Source of the DNA: Engraulis encrasicolus
Taxonomy: Eukaryota > Chordata > Actinopteri > Clupeiformes > Engraulidae
Length of the DNA stretch: 64,000 nt
Direction of reading: 5' to 3'
Assembly (NCBI RefSeq): GCF_034702125.1
Contig: NC_085862.1
Coordinates: forward strand, 16,711,127 to 16,775,126
Shown: piece after piece, positions 1-26,994 of the stretch
How positions within the stretch are numbered: position 1 is the stretch's first letter
Layout: the number at the start of each line of letters is the position of its first letter
Made by a program: the position numbers and the translations under genes
The notes under the pieces: generated by a model
Told to the model about the DNA's origin: nothing
The model's input: only the letters and a program-made list of their open reading frames with translations
The model's database searches: none

Positions 1-1395
1 GTTGGCGTGGAATTCAGTCTTTTTTGCCAACAACTAGTTTCAGAGGAAAACAACTTCAAGTACAGTATGAGATAACGTACATACGCCCAAGACTAATAAT
101 CACAATTCACCACAAACTCATCATAGTCATCAATCATGATGAATTTACTGCCGCCATGCTCTACCAAGCAAAACTGGACAGATATCACAAGCTGCGGCGA
201 CATTCCAAATGCATTCCTAATGCAGATCTTTGCATTGCAGCCGTTTGAGTGGACACAAGTGGAGTTTACAAAACCCTTAGTGGATAAAGCTGTTATCAGT
301 TCGCATGGCTGATAAGAGGCTTCAGAGGCTGGCTGTACTATCTCAGCTTGGCTATCTCTCTGTTGACCACACGACCGTTGCAGCCAAGTGGGTGGATCCC
401 TTTCCTGACTCATTATGCCCCCCCACCCCTTCCAACCACACACACACACACACACACTGGGGAAATGCCGAAATGCAGCATACATCATTGCTGCATTTGC
501 TGAGGAAGAATCGTTTACAGTTCGGCATATAGGACACACATTCCAGACTCACCGAATGATCTAGCATTATATAAACAGTATACATTCTATACGTGCTGTA
601 TGCTGTCCATAGTGTATTTCAGTGTACGTTTTCTCTGTAACATATACGTACATAGTATCCTGTCATTCTCAACAGCTTACGAGTGATTCTACGATTTCCC
701 TACGCTTTTGGCAAAAGCAAAATGTCAATTATCAGAATTTTTTTTCAACTAAATGACCTAGATGTTTACATAGTGTATATATTTAAGTTTCCAAACAAAC
801 AAATTGCCAAGCTTAATCTTAAATCATTTGATAAATACTCTAATGAAAGCGAACATTTGCTTAATTATTTTGTCAACAGTGTTATGGACAAATACTATGT
901 CATTTCAAACATATATAAAAATACTACAGAGTTGAAACAATATATGTTTGAAAGTGCTTATGTCCCTTAGCAGTAATGTTGTCATTAATCTGTGCAACTG
1001 ATATAGAAAATGTGATTGTTGAGCTTCATAAGTAGGATTTTATGAGTCACTGTGATACAGACTGACACATTTTTCATCATAAATCCCTGTAACGTCTGAT
1101 TTGAATATAGTCACCCTCCTTACACAAGACTTCCTTCTCCAGAGATAATCCCTAGTGTATGTTCATAGGATTTTTCCAACACATAAGGGATCAATAGCAC
1201 AAAAACACTTTCAAAACAGTCAACGGTGTAACTCAACTGTGTTACGGTCAACAGTGCAGGGGAACAAGTCGGCACTTTTTTAGGAGAAAAAAACAGAGCA
1301 GACAAACCCATCTCCCTAGAACACAAATTATTTTGTTTGTTTGTCTGTCAATATGGATATAAATTGGCAAAAACATACTCCTCCTCAACTGTCAT

Positions 1396-1562
1396 CAGTG
1401 TTGCCAGATTGGGCTGCTTAGGATGGTCGTGTGCGGGTAAAAATGGCATCTATCAGAAAAACCTTCCCACTGCCATATAAATCAATAGAATTGGGCGGGT
1501 TTTTAGGGCGGATTTTGATTATTTTTTGGGCTGGAAATCATCAGCCTCATCTGGCAACCCTG
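1396..1562. mobile_element. hAT-like MITE with 8-bp TSD
   Basis: A 167-bp element with inverted ends CAGTGTTGCCAGATTGG and TCTGGCAACCCTG. It is flanked by the perfect 8-bp direct repeat ACTGTCAT (1388-1395 and 1563-1570). Eight-base duplications and CAG...CTG ends are typical of hAT elements. It is too short to encode a transposase. Confidence 0.85.
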
Positions 1563-2471
1563 ACTGTCATACTTAATTGTAACACCATTGACGGTAACAC
1601 CGTTGACATTTCAGACATTTTTATGGTGTTGTGCTAACTGAGGACCTCAGAAGTTCCACCACAACACCTTAATCAATTCATGTATCTGTATGCTTTATCT
1701 GTGTTTTTCTACATGTGATTTCTAATTCAGATTCTTATGAATATGTTGATAACACTGTTGACAGGCAATTTTCCCGCTATGAGAACATGAAAAAGAATGG
1801 ATTAAATTATGGAAGGATGGAGCTCAAAATTTACCAAAAAGTCTTCCCGTATCCTGCCAAAGAGGTTATGACATCACGTGATGTTATTCGTATGGCCTAA
1901 GACCAAACCATTACTGATTTATGGAGGAGGTTTCAGACCGTGACACGGTTAACACAGTTTTCGTGGACACACACAAAATGGCAAATTTCATGTATAATGG
2001 AAAGGACAGTGGTCTTTCTGACAGTTTTGTCATATTGTGATGATTACTGTGAATCAACATTTGCAATCGTCTTGGGCAAAACAAGTTTCTTTACATGTTA
2101 ATATGAAGACTGAATCTGACATTTGGAAAACAGGACGGCATGAAAACGCCCAAAACCAGTATTAAATATTCATTCTTGCTGAGGGAAATAATGCTATGTC
2201 TACACTTTCTGTATTATATGAAAGATAAATGTTTTCTAATGTCCAAAACATCATTGGATGCAGTTAATAGTTAATGGAAATGCCAAATAAAATTTACGGA
2301 CTTAAAAGTGTAGGCGAATTAGAGAATCACTCTTACACAGACTGCAGAACTCATGTTGCAAAGGTGTGCATGTACTATGTTCTAGGGGTGTAAATTATAA
2401 TCGAATAATCCTACGGCCGACAATCGAATCGTATCGTATCGTGGGGCATTCTTAAGTATCAACAATAATCG

Positions 2472-2473
<2 letters not shown>

Positions 2474-2537
<64 letters not shown>
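2474..2537 (+). repeat. (CT)n microsatellite at niban1 acceptor
   Basis: About 64 bp of uninterrupted CT ends 17 bp before the AG of the first niban1 exon in the window. It forms most of the pyrimidine tract of that 3' splice site. Confidence 0.95.
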
Positions 2538-2540
<3 letters not shown>

Positions 2541-2554
2541 TCATTGTCCTCCAG

Positions 2555-15695
<13,141 letters not shown>

Positions 15696-15985
15696 GGTTG
15701 AGATGGTTGTGGTGGTGCACATCTCTGGTCAAGATGCAGGACAAAGGCTGATACAGGTTGATTGATTGAGAGGTCAGCACACTTGAAGTCCTTTTTTATT
15801 ACTGTTTCATTTCATGGCAGAATTACATTTTGCAAAGTTTTACGAGGGTCTGCATGCCTTGAAAGTCTTGCAAGCGCAGCTTTTCAAAGTTTGATTGTTT
15901 TCAGTATGTACCATAGAAGACGAGCATGAAATTCTTGGAGGAAGGCCTCACTGGCCGAAATGTAATTCAGCCATAGAATAAAAAA
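15696..15985 (+). other. niban1: niban1 3' UTR
   Basis: The sequence runs from the stop codon to the first strong polyadenylation hexamer, AATAAA at 15977-15982. I see no other element in it. Confidence 0.6.
15977..15982 (+). terminator. candidate niban1 polyadenylation signal
   Basis: AATAAA 282 bp after the stop codon, followed by A-rich and then G/T-containing sequence. Cleavage site not verified. Confidence 0.55.
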
Positions 15986-16026
15986 AGAAAATAATTTCAA
16001 GGGTGCTGACCTCAGCTATGGGTCAC

Positions 16027-16207
16027 AATGGCCTTGTTTACGTAATGTTTTTAATTCCGAATGAAATAGTTCCGTTGGCGTTAACATTGCACTTTCATTT
16101 AAGTCCGAATTGTGAAGTATTTGCATGTTTTCAAAGCAGAATTAAGTTTTATTCAGAATTAAATTGAGTTCATTCGGAATTAAATGTCCCATGTCACCAA
16201 GGCCATT
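16027..16207. mobile_element. palindromic MITE
   Basis: AATGGCCTTGTTTACG at the left pairs with CATGTCACCAAGGCCATT at the right, and TTTAATTCCGAATGAA pairs with TTCATTCGGAATTAAA inside. The superfamily is not assigned. Confidence 0.65.
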
Positions 16208-17105
16208 TGGTATTGAATTTAAAAATGCAAAATGGGCTGTGCAGAAGAGGGGTGACACAGCCGGAAACACAGCATCCAAAAGACTGACACAGCCATTATT
16301 TTGTAATACTACAGTAACTAATATTTCAAAAGGAGGAGGGACGGAGGATGGATGGTTTGATTTCATATGACTAACCAAGAGGACAGACACAGTCAGTCCA
16401 AGTTTTCATAGTGCAGTATTTATATGCTTATTTTCTACAATTTTTTATAACATTATATTTTATAACTTTTATGTTGAAATGAAATAACATGATGTTCTTC
16501 AAACTGTTTTTGAAGCTTATTCTCCTTGACTTAAACCTAAGTAAACAGCTGACCAATTTGAGTGACTGGCAGATGAATTGCAAGAAATTGGGTTTTGGAA
16601 AAACGCATCTGGTATCAATGTCTGCTTGTATTCTGCCTGCACAGCTTGTACCTGTTGGTGCCATAGACGTATAGAGAGTGTCTCGGTGATTAACATTTTT
16701 GTAAAGTAGTTTATGGAAATTCCTGTACCTCTCAACGTGTCACAGACATCACATTTTTCTCAACATCTCTTTTTTTCGTGTTCTCAAAGAGTGATATTTT
16801 AAGACTATGCTACAATACCTGCAACAGTCACCGAAAGTGAATGCAGCCATTGCAAGGGAATGCACATAAATACCAAGAAAATTACATGACTCATGCACAT
16901 TCATCTACATGAGTCAGCAGTGAATGGAATGGATGTGTGTTTGAAAACATGCAGGTGGTGACGATAAAATGATGTCTTTAAATTCTATTACAATACGAAA
17001 ATGACTTTATGAATTTTTCACTATATTCAATACAGTACTTTACATAAGTGTTTTTTTCTGGACAACCTATATATACAGTATACTGCATGTGCATGTGCTG
17101 GCATG
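16208..17105. other. unique intergenic sequence
   Basis: AT-rich sequence just past niban1. I see no coding exon, RNA gene or named repeat in it. Confidence 0.5.
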
Positions 17106-17113
17106 ATGTAGAG

Positions 17114-17858
17114 CAGTGTTTCTCAACAGGGGTGCCGGGGCACCCTGGGATGCCGTGGGCCCCCCTCAGGGGTGCCGCGGAAACATGGCTGATAAATAAA
17201 TTATGTAATATAATACATATTTGTCTAAATTGATAAGTTAATGCTAGTCAGTGGAATCTTTACACACACATTTACACACAATAAAGTAAATATAGGTCGC
17301 CCCAGTCAGCTGCAACTTCGAACTAGACCATGACACAGGAGTGGATTTTCACTCCCGTCCCATCCCGGTCCCAGAAAAAAAATCCCATCCCGTCCCATCC
17401 CGGACTGGAGTAAAAGAAACAAATCCCATCCCGTCCACTCCTGAAAAGAATGTTTCCCAATCCTGCCCATTCCCAATCAAAATCAATCCCACTCCCGTTT
17501 CATCAAAAAAACGAGGCTTTTTTTAATGGAAAAATAAGCGAGCATTCCCGGTCTCGTTCATTTTTATTCCCGCTCCTGCCTGCTCCCATTCATCTTTATT
17601 CCCGCTCCTGCCCACTCCCGTTCATCTTTGAATTTTGACTCCCATCTCGCGGGAATCCCGCGGGACCCACGGGAATTCCCGAAAAATATCCTCTACTTCG
17701 AACGTAGGTCATGCGACGTCTCCAAATGTGTTACTTTTCTAAGCTCGCCTCGTGTGGTATCGGATACGATGCCATGTTACGGCTTGTTGTTTTGGGGTGC
17801 CTTGAAATTTTTCATGATTTGATAGGGTGCCTCGCCTAAAAAACGTTGAGAAACACTG
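17114..17858. mobile_element. hAT-like element with CAGTGTTTCTCAAC ends, carrying a nested insertion
   Basis: The ends CAGTGTTTCTCAAC and GTTGAGAAACACTG are perfect inverted repeats. The flanking 8-bp duplication ATGTAGAG (17106-17113, 17859-17866) is perfect. The phrases GGGTGCC and GTGCCTTGAAATTTTTC are typical of this fish family. It is interrupted by the insertion at 17324-17695. Confidence 0.92.
17324..17695. mobile_element. nested insertion inside the 17114 element
   Basis: The block is rich in CCCGTCCCATCCCG/CGGGAATCCCG. It begins TAGACC and ends CCTCTA, and is bounded by CTTCGAAC on both sides (17316-17323, 17696-17703), an 8-bp target duplication. This makes it younger than its host element. 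Confidence 0.8.
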
Positions 17859-18442
17859 ATGTAGAGTGAAGCTTATGAAGAGTATTTCAACTGCCAGTTT
17901 CACACCAGAGTAACTGACAACAGTGACTTCTATTTACAGTGAGCTACGATCCAACCTGGTGCACTACAACACAATGACCTAACTTCAAGTATTTTTCTGA
18001 AGTGGATTGGCAATTATTTTGACACAAATAAATTTGCTATTTAGTAATCACAAGTGACACGTGTACACCAGGCAACTGGATATTTTATAGTTCTAACTTA
18101 AAAGCAAAATGCATTTTTTTTTAAATAAAATATGAAAAAGTATTTATGTCAAATGGCTTTGTGGTCATATATGTTAAGCAGCTACAGATGGGTACAAGTC
18201 AACTAATAGTTATGTTTATTACTACTCTGCAAAGAGTAGAATATGTTACTATCCATACTATAACCTATGTTGACCTCATGACTCTACAATCTCTATCCGT
18301 CTCTTCTTCCTCTGCCTTCCTGCTATTTCTGCCTCCCCTTTATACCTCTCCTTTTAAATCCATCTCTAACAATGATGTTTTTTTCCCATTTGTTAAGCAC
18401 TTTGAGTTACATGCCTTGTATGATACAGTGCTATACAAATAC

Positions 18443-18443
18443 A

Positions 18444-18490
<47 letters not shown>
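18443..18490 (+). repeat. (ATT)n microsatellite
   Basis: About 16 units of ATT, sited just before a SINE-like head. Confidence 0.95.
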
Positions 18491-18491
<1 letters not shown>

Positions 18492-18506
18492 CTAATGATC
18501 TACTAC

Positions 18507-18925
18507 ATGGGGCAGCTGTGGCCTGCTGGTTAAGGAGATGGGCTTCAGATCAGAGAATTCGATTCCTAGCCAGGCCGTGCCGTTCTTCGGTGTTGCCGCT
18601 AGTCAGGTCAAGAGCAATGCAAGTACTTTCTGATTTCCCGAAAAAATGGGAACTCCTCCCACTTTGTCAGGAAGCAAACAAGTATTAGCAAACCAAGGGA
18701 GGTGGGTCAACCATTCCGTTTGGGAAATGGTAATTGTTATGCTCTTGGTCAGACAAAGTCTCAAAGAGATTTGAAAGTCTATGATAATCAGACTATTCGA
18801 TTCCCACCCTTCCGCACTCCATGGCACCTAACCCACATTGCTCCAGAGACCGTAACCAAGACCCTGTAAATAAGTGTAAGTCACTTTGGATGGAAGCGTC
18901 AGCTAAGCATAATGTAACGATCTAC
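18507..18925 (+). mobile_element. tRNA-derived SINE, interrupted
   Basis: The head GGGGCAGCTGTGGCCTGCTG with GGTTAAGGAGATGGG is box-A-like. The tail (TTGCTCCAGAGACCG, AAGTCACTTTGGATGGAAGC, GTCAGCTAAGCATAATGTAA) matches the SINEs at 31556 and 39746. The 10-mer ATTCGATTCC occurs at 18557-18566 and again at 18795-18804, so about 230 bp has been inserted or duplicated at box B. Confidence 0.75.
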
Positions 18926-19587
18926 CACTGAAGTTGCAAAATGAAACACATTTCCATTACCAACCAGAGCCAGCAGATGGGGCCATTTTACAATACCAGG
19001 CATTTATTGGCCTGATTAGTACAAATTTAAATCCACTGCATTTGAAAAAAAAACCTATTCACCTCCGCTGCCTCCCTAATACTGCCTTTATTGCATTAAA
19101 AAAATACCACCGTTCCACCTCTTCAACTCACGTGGATCTGTTTTTAGCCTTGTAATATGGGTCTCTCTCCTTCCCTTGCTCTCTTTCTGTGTTTGCTCTG
19201 AAGGCACATTTAACAGCAAAGGGCCCTTTTAAAATATGAGCCGTTTGCTTTGCCCCCTTTGCGACCCAATGTTGATTTTAGCCTAAAATCACTTCCAGTA
19301 ATCAGTTACTGGCACACCAAAAGCCTCCCATGCGCCCCTCGCCTCTCCCCCCACCGACAAAACTACCAATCACTCCCCTCACACACACACACAAATGCAC
19401 CTCAACTTGCACCACACCTCCACCCCCATCCTCCTATCCAGTCGGAGCTGAAATGTGTGCTTTTCCTATTGGCTTGCCCCAACTGTCAACATGAGTTTCG
19501 TTCCCCCAGGTGAGAACGCCTCAGACTCCATCCTCCAACCCCAAGCTAAATCATCAGCGGCCGGCCTGCGAGCACCTCTAAGGAACA

Positions 19588-19715
19588 GGGGTGAATTTCT
19601 CAAAACCAAAGTTGCTTACCACATTAGCTACTTTGTTGTTTTCAATGCATTTTCCCATCGGCAACTACCAAAGTTGCTAACAGGCTAACAACTTCTCTTT
19701 TGAGAAACTCACCCC
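19588..19715. mobile_element. palindromic MITE (second copy of 9733 family)
   Basis: GGGGTGAATTTCTCAAAACC at the left and TTTTGAGAAACTCACCCC at the right are inverted, with the same internal phrases (AGCTACTTTGTT, AACTACC, GGCTAACAAC) as 9733-9858. Confidence 0.8.
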
Positions 19716-19880
19716 AGTCCTGTTGTAGTCCAGCTTTGGCCAGGCAGGGGACAAAGTCATCTTGAAGCCCCCTCGCCACCCAATACATACAATGTAATGA
19801 GGAGCCAATTGTGCCCCCCACCCCCAACTCCCAGGGCCCGGGACAACTGACCCCTTTTGTCCCCCTTTTGTCTTCCCTGC
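19716..19880. mobile_element. hAT-like MITE of the GCTGACAGCTTTGGCC family, diverged
   Basis: CAGCTTTGGCCAGGCAGGGG, ACAAAGTCATCTTGAAG and CACCCAATACATACAATGTA recur at about 28194, 34625, 35320 (reverse), 37040 (reverse) and 47296 (reverse). Its ends are damaged here. The family membership is the main evidence. Confidence 0.65.
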
Positions 19881-20609
19881 CTGTACAAGTAGTGATTTAA
19901 GTGGCAGGGATAGGAGGTGTTACAACTCTCTCTCTCTATCCCCCATCTCTCTCTATCTCCCTACCCCTCTCTCCCTCTCTCTCTCTTTCTCTCTTTCTTT
20001 CTCTCTTGGCTTCCTTGTTAAAATCTAGTATGAGAAAGTGCTGTGTGATAGCGGAACGTCATTGAAATGTCAATAAATTAAATATTCAATTGGTATGGAA
20101 GCAATTCAATGCATTAACATTAACAAAATGTGGATGTACGTGATCAATACCTTCCCCTTTCTTCTTTGTTGCGTTAAAACAACAATAAAACACTTTTCAT
20201 CTTCTTTGAGATCACTTAGTAAACATTTTTTTTTAATGCCTGACTACAGAATAAAACTTGCCCAGATTACCAAACTTGCACAGTGCAGTTCTCAACCACA
20301 GAGAGATGCCAAAGAAATTCTGTTCTTCCTCTTATGAGGTGATGAAAAACTTCCGTGCAAAAAATATTTATAAAAATGATGATACGGTCAGAAAAGCGGA
20401 GACTTTGTGTCTGAGGCTGAGGCTGAGTCTGCTGCCATGCTGCTGTGCCCCGAAGGGCCAAAGCTGAGCAAGCAACAGGGGGTGGGGTGGCACAAAGACA
20501 CACTGTGTGTGCGTGTGTGTGTGCGTGCGAGTGGGTGTTTGTGTGTGCCTGTGTGCGTATGTGTGTGTGCGTGCATGTGTGTGTTTGTTTGTGTGTGTGT
20601 GCGATGTGC

Positions 20610-20885
<276 letters not shown>

Positions 20886-20951
20886 TGTATTTGCTGACTG
20901 GTGGACCAACAGTAGGGGCTGTAGTGCCGCCATGGTGGAGGGAGCAGGAGT

Positions 20952-21052
<101 letters not shown>

Positions 21053-21379
21053 TGTGCGTGTGCGTGTGCGTGCATGTGTGTATGTGTCTATTGAGGGGGT
21101 GGGGGCTGCCCCTATTAAAAAAGGACTCTCTTTAACGAGACTCTGTTTTAGTGCTCGGGGCGTTGTGCTGCGCTGCGCTGTGCCTGGCGGAGGAAGCGTC
21201 GTCTGGGCCAGGCTGCTTCTTCGGGCCCGGCCCTTTGATCCTCTCTCCCGTCGAGGCTCAGGTTACCACCACGCCGGCCCGCGCCGCCCTGGTCGGCCGG
21301 GAGCCTCCACTCGCACACACAAATAAACGCGCGCACACACATACACACACACACTGAAGTAGACTCATTTTAATACGCA

Positions 21380-21524
<145 letters not shown>

Positions 21525-21726
21525 GTGCACACGCACTCCCATCCCATCCCATCGTATCCCATCAGGCATTGCTTGCTGCATTTTTTGGATCTCATTTTGT
21601 TTTTCCGGCTTGTGCGTGTGTGTATCTACAGAGCGTTTTGGGTTATGTGAGTTGACTGGGCCAATTAGGGAAGTGATGGGCTCCTAAATAAGGTTCTTAC
21701 TGTGTGGGGAGAATCTAAACACTGTG

Positions 21727-22302
<576 letters not shown>

Positions 22303-22475
22303 ACACTAATTTACCTTTGTGAGGCCACTGCTATTGGAGCGCACCCACATGCTGGGGCCCTCGCTCCATGTGGGGCCCAAATCCTGACCCCACATGTTTT
22401 GACCCCTTTTGCTGGGGTAGTTTTGTTGTTACTGTATGTGTATGTTTATGTGCAATTGTGCGTGCTTGTACATCA

Positions 22476-22478
<3 letters not shown>

Positions 22479-22570
<92 letters not shown>
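22479..22570 (+). repeat. (TG)n microsatellite
   Basis: About 90 bp of TG directly before the second copy of block A (22583). Confidence 0.95.
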
Positions 22571-22572
<2 letters not shown>

Positions 22573-22879
22573 AGTATGAGTATGGCTGCAAAAAAATATG
22601 CCAGTGCATAGAAATTGCCGCGTATTTAAAGGGAGCCAGAGTCATTGATGATGCACCGTGCAAGCACACCTCCTGAGGCAGTTTGTCATGACAGGCATGA
22701 CAGTGTCAGTATGACCGACCGTGCTCTCCAGGAGCTCTCGGGAACACACAAAACGCCTCAGGAATCTGCGCTATGCTCACGCTTTGCACACGCAAAGGGG
22801 GTTTTCAGAAGAAAAAAAAGACAAGATGTCACCTCATAGGCTGCCAAGAAATCACAATCAGCACTACACTGACTCGAAG

Positions 22880-22880
<1 letters not shown>

Positions 22881-22939
<59 letters not shown>

Positions 22940-22945
22940 CTCTCT
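22881..22945 (+). repeat. (CT)n microsatellite
   Basis: CT tract with TTT interruptions, attached to the inverted block B copy. The other copy (20797-20842) has the complementary GA tract in the same relative place. Confidence 0.95.
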
Positions 22946-23269
22946 GCATCCTTGAATGATAGCCGGCTGCAATAAACCTCAGAGTGACTTACGGGCTACA
23001 GCGATACACTTCCAAGTTACTGGGCTCACAGAGTAAGCAGTAAGTCATGAGTTATTGCGAGGCTGCCATATCTCCGCCCCTGCTCCAGATTGTATTTACC
23101 GTTGACTCATGAGCATCATAAGTACGACTATCGTAAACATCAGAGCATGAGGCGGTGTGTAACAGTCCGGTCTGGCCGGAGAGCTGTTTTTATCCCCCGA
23201 GATAAATCATGTTGCCTCTTAGTGCAGATGGGCCCGCTGATGTACGTAGACTCAACTATATCATAACAT

Positions 23270-23592
23270 GGGTAAGCAGTTAGGGCGTCAGACTTGTAGC
23301 CCAAATGTTGCCGGCTCGGCTCCCAACCCGGGAGGTTGGTGGGGGGAGTAATTAACTAGTGCTCTCCCACATCCTCCTCCATGACTGAGGTACCCTGAGC
23401 ATGGTACGGCCTCCCGCCGCACTGCTCCCTTTCGGGTGCCATTGGGGGCTGCCACCTTTGCACAAGTGAGACATGAATGCAATTTTTGTTGTGTGCAGTG
23501 TGCACTTGTGTGCTGTGGAGTGCTGTGTCACAATGACATGGATGGGAGTTGGAGTTTCCCAGTTGGGATTTCACTTCACTTGGGCTTTCATA
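23270..23592 (+). mobile_element. tRNA-derived SINE (GGTAAGCGGTTAGGGCGTC family)
   Basis: The head GGGTAAGCAGTTAGGGCGTC (box A) and GGCTCGGCTCCCAACCC (decayed box B) are followed by CATGACTGAGGTACCCTGAG, GCACTGCTCC, ATTGGGGGCTGCCACC and GTGGAGTGCTGTGTCACAAT. A second copy in the same orientation is at about 49396-49668. Confidence 0.85.
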
Positions 23593-23923
23593 GCAACATT
23601 GGTATGACATATAAAGATCAAGACGTGGACATTACAATTGTGGTGGCAATGAGGTTATTAAATAGGCTCTTCATGGAAGGGGTTAGTACAGCCGTGAAGG
23701 AAACAGTAACCACCCACACTGTGTGTGTGTGGGTGCTTATGTATGTGTATGTGTGTACATACTGTATGTGTATCTGTGTCCTGTGTGTGTTAAGTGGTTA
23801 AGGAACCGCTGTGTATGGGGAACTGTGTGTATTTGCCAGTCTGGTTGAGAGGAGTGGAGTGGAGTGGGGTGAGAGTGAGAGTGGGGCAGGCTTGAGGAAG
23901 GGGCAGTCAGTGGTGACTCATGT

Positions 23924-23925
<2 letters not shown>

Positions 23926-24009
<84 letters not shown>
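23926..24009 (+). repeat. (CT)n microsatellite
   Basis: About 84 bp of pure CT. Confidence 0.97.
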
Positions 24010-24013
<4 letters not shown>

Positions 24014-24482
24014 GAGAGACGCCAGGGAGCATTATGTGATTATTTGGTCAGGCTTTTACCCCTCAGGGCTAACTGGCTAAGCTAAACATTTCGGGCAGTG
24101 AGTGGAGACTTGGGCTGCCCACCTCCTCCTCCTCCTCCGCCATCACCACCCAGAGGGCTAAACATTTAGGGGAGCACTGGGGACTTGGGCTGCCCGGGAC
24201 TTGGTCTTCCAACCTCCACCACCTCTATCACCACCACCCAGAGTGCCTGCTGAGAAAATCTTCATCACGATAAAGACACACACACACACACACACACACC
24301 CATGCGCATGCACACACACATGTACATGCACATACACTCCTACAGTATGTACCCATACACAAAATGCGGAAAACTACACATACATAAATACCCGTACATG
24401 TATATCCACACATGCAAGCACATACTGTAGTAACCACAGTCTGAAGTGAAGTACGGACATAAATACATGCTGCACGCACACA

Positions 24483-24729
<247 letters not shown>

Positions 24730-25016
24730 AACCCAGTGGTGTGACAGGCCAGTCCCAGCACTCTGTCCCTTTGACTCAGCTGTAGCCAAAGCAAACAAGA
24801 GGCCAAGCCGGACGCTCTCCCCAGAGCAGATTGGAGCGCTGCCTGTCCCTCTCCACCGCAAGAATCCACATCTAATAATAATAAATAAGACAAATGAAAG
24901 GCCCTTAGCAGCGCTCCCTGATGCACTCCACTCCTCTCCACTCTGCACCGTAGACCCCCATCTCAAGTGGAGAGGGGGAGAGGCACGGCGGGCAGGCCAG
25001 TTTGGATAAACATTGT

Positions 25017-25058
25017 TTTCTTTTAACTGAAAAATGCCAGTTCAGTGCTTACGCTCAT

Positions 25059-25100
<42 letters not shown>
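25017..25100 (+). repeat. duplicated module plus (CT)n (partner at 52258)
   Basis: TTCTTTTAACTGAAAAATGC then CAGTTCAGTGCTTACGCTCA runs into (CT)n. Nearly the same block, TTCTTTTAACTGAAAAAATC then CAGTTCAGTGCTCACGTTTA, is found 27 kb away at 52258-52320, also ending in (CT)n. Confidence 0.85.
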
Positions 25101-25102
<2 letters not shown>

Positions 25103-25119
25103 ACTTTTGTGGTGAGCCA

Positions 25120-25798
25120 GAATTATGTTTATTTTCAGAGCGTTGAGAGACGTAAAGTGGGAAATGATCTGTCACACGACTTGACACAGACCTCTGCCAC
25201 TTAGCGCAGTAGCGTTGCCCAGCACGGACCGCTGTGATATCTAATAAACCCCAGCACCACCCAGTACCACCACTTAACCCATTAGCAACGCTAACAGAGC
25301 CACAATCAGGACCACAACCGCGCTAGCAAAGCCCGCAAACACACCTAGGCAAGTGTAAGCGTAGCGGAGCATATACTGCAGTGTGTACAACGCTAAACAA
25401 GCATAAACATTAATGGCGGGATCTGACAGGCTTTTGAGCTGTTATACTATCCAGGCCATGGGCGTTTTGGGAGTGCGAGGGGACGGGGTGGAGGCTATGG
25501 AGGTGCTGCGGGCCTGTAAAGAGGGCATGTCACTGGCTGCTCGTTTGAGTGAAAATATAAATTAATCACACATCTGCTCCACCCACTACACATCGTCCAC
25601 CAGCCCACCCCCACCCCTTCGTCCTCTGCACCACCCCCCGGAGCCCACACCCCCCCAGGCTGGGAAAATATGGGACTTTTCTACTCTCACCATGACAACC
25701 ATTAATCATCCAGACCTCCTTGGACTTCAGAGGGCAGTTGTACGCAGCATGCACGTACACACGTATGTGCACATGTATGCACACACGCCGAACGCGAG

Positions 25799-25829
<31 letters not shown>

Positions 25830-26270
25830 TACACAGTAAATATGCAAAGACACGGTGTGTAAGTTCAAATGCATACATTTATGTTTAGCTACATTCATGT
25901 TTAGAAAATATTTTGAATGGAGAACGAAGGAATCACGCAAGCGGTCACAAAATCAAAATTTTCACCAAACTTCTTCAATCAAAGATATTCCTTATAATAA
26001 AAGTCAAGTGTTTTTAAAAAGCATTGGCAAAATGAATTAAAAGTCAAAGCTTTTTTGTTGAGTTTCTACTCTTTGTGACGTGACAATTTTGTGACCGTGA
26101 CAAAAACATATTCTGAAATATACATTAATAAAACATTTGCTCAAAGTAATTAGGTAAGATTAATAATTAAACTAATGCTTATACAAATTACTCTTGGAAC
26201 AAATCTGGAACAAAACAAACTTAAAGGCTGAAATGGGAGTTTTGGGGTGACATTGACGTTCACATGATGA
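25120..26270. other. intergenic, mostly unique
   Basis: No gene is recognised. A short (CA)n with CGCG lies at about 25798-25829. The unique parts 25130-25560 and 25840-26270 carry no repeat I can name. Confidence 0.5.
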
Positions 26271-26365
26271 ATGGTAAAACACACACACACACACACATAC
26301 ATACACTGAAGTAACCCCTCTCTCACACACACGAACACCCGCTGAAGTAACTTACCCCACTGCGT

Positions 26366-26369
<4 letters not shown>

Positions 26370-26431
<62 letters not shown>
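26370..26431 (+). repeat. (CA)n microsatellite
   Basis: About 62 bp of CA. Confidence 0.95.
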
Positions 26432-26436
<5 letters not shown>

Positions 26437-26613
26437 ATTGTCATTGACACAGTCCAGGTCTCTGCGTTCTCCTTTCATGTGCTCGTGGTCCTGGCGCGGC
26501 CGGCGAGCGTAATGAGCCTGAGGAGTTTAACAAGTTTAACGAGCGGCCTAATAAATGTCAATTGAAGACTTCCTCCCCTCTGAAGACACAAACAGCTGCC
26601 AGCAGAAGCCCCT

Positions 26614-26670
26614 CGCTTCTCTTCTCTTCTCTTCTCTTCTCTTCTCTTCTCTTCTCTTCTCTTCTCTTCT
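26614..26670 (+). repeat. (CTTCT)n pentanucleotide repeat
   Basis: About eleven units of CTTCT. Confidence 0.95.
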
Positions 26671-26691
26671 CAGGGCACCGTGACACACCTG

Positions 26692-26994
26692 CAGGGCCGG
26701 GTTAAGATGGCCCGGGGCCCCTAGGCTACACGTTGCCCCCCCCCCCAAAAAAGACACATTTTGCAACAAAATTACAGTGTCATAATTATGAGCTAGGAAT
26801 TAAGGATAACATATCCGTCAACTGTGGAGAGGAGTAATGATAGGATTTAAAACTGTACTCAACATGGCAGATTAATTTTCCAACATTGTCACAGTTCTGG
26901 ATTTTTTTCAACTTTTAGTTAATCAGGGGCCTCGTGGCATGTGGGGGGGCCCTTGGCTGCAGCCATATCTAGCCTGTGTGTTAATCCAGCCCTG
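26692..26994. mobile_element. hAT-like MITE (CAGGGCCGGGTTAAG ends)
   Basis: The ends CAGGGCCGGGTTAAGATG and TGTTAATCCAGCCCTG are inverted. The flanking CACACCTG (26684-26691) and CACACATG (26995-27002) match at 7 of 8 bases. Confidence 0.85.

Larger units (their letters stand above)
1..2554 (+). other. niban1 intron (3' part), no coding exon seen
   Basis: No segment resembling the preceding NIBAN1 exon was recognised here, so the intron runs off the left edge. Contents are a short (CA)n at about 438-458, a hAT-like MITE at 1396-1562, a short transposon-end remnant at about 2386-2400 (TAGGGGTGTAA) and a (CT)n tract at 2474-2537. The 95-residue AT-rich open frame at 683-970 has no recognisable homology or splice context. 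Confidence 0.6.

Noticed and set aside
683..970. 95-codon AT-rich open frame
   Set aside because: No recognisable family, no splice or promoter context, and it lies inside a niban1 intron.
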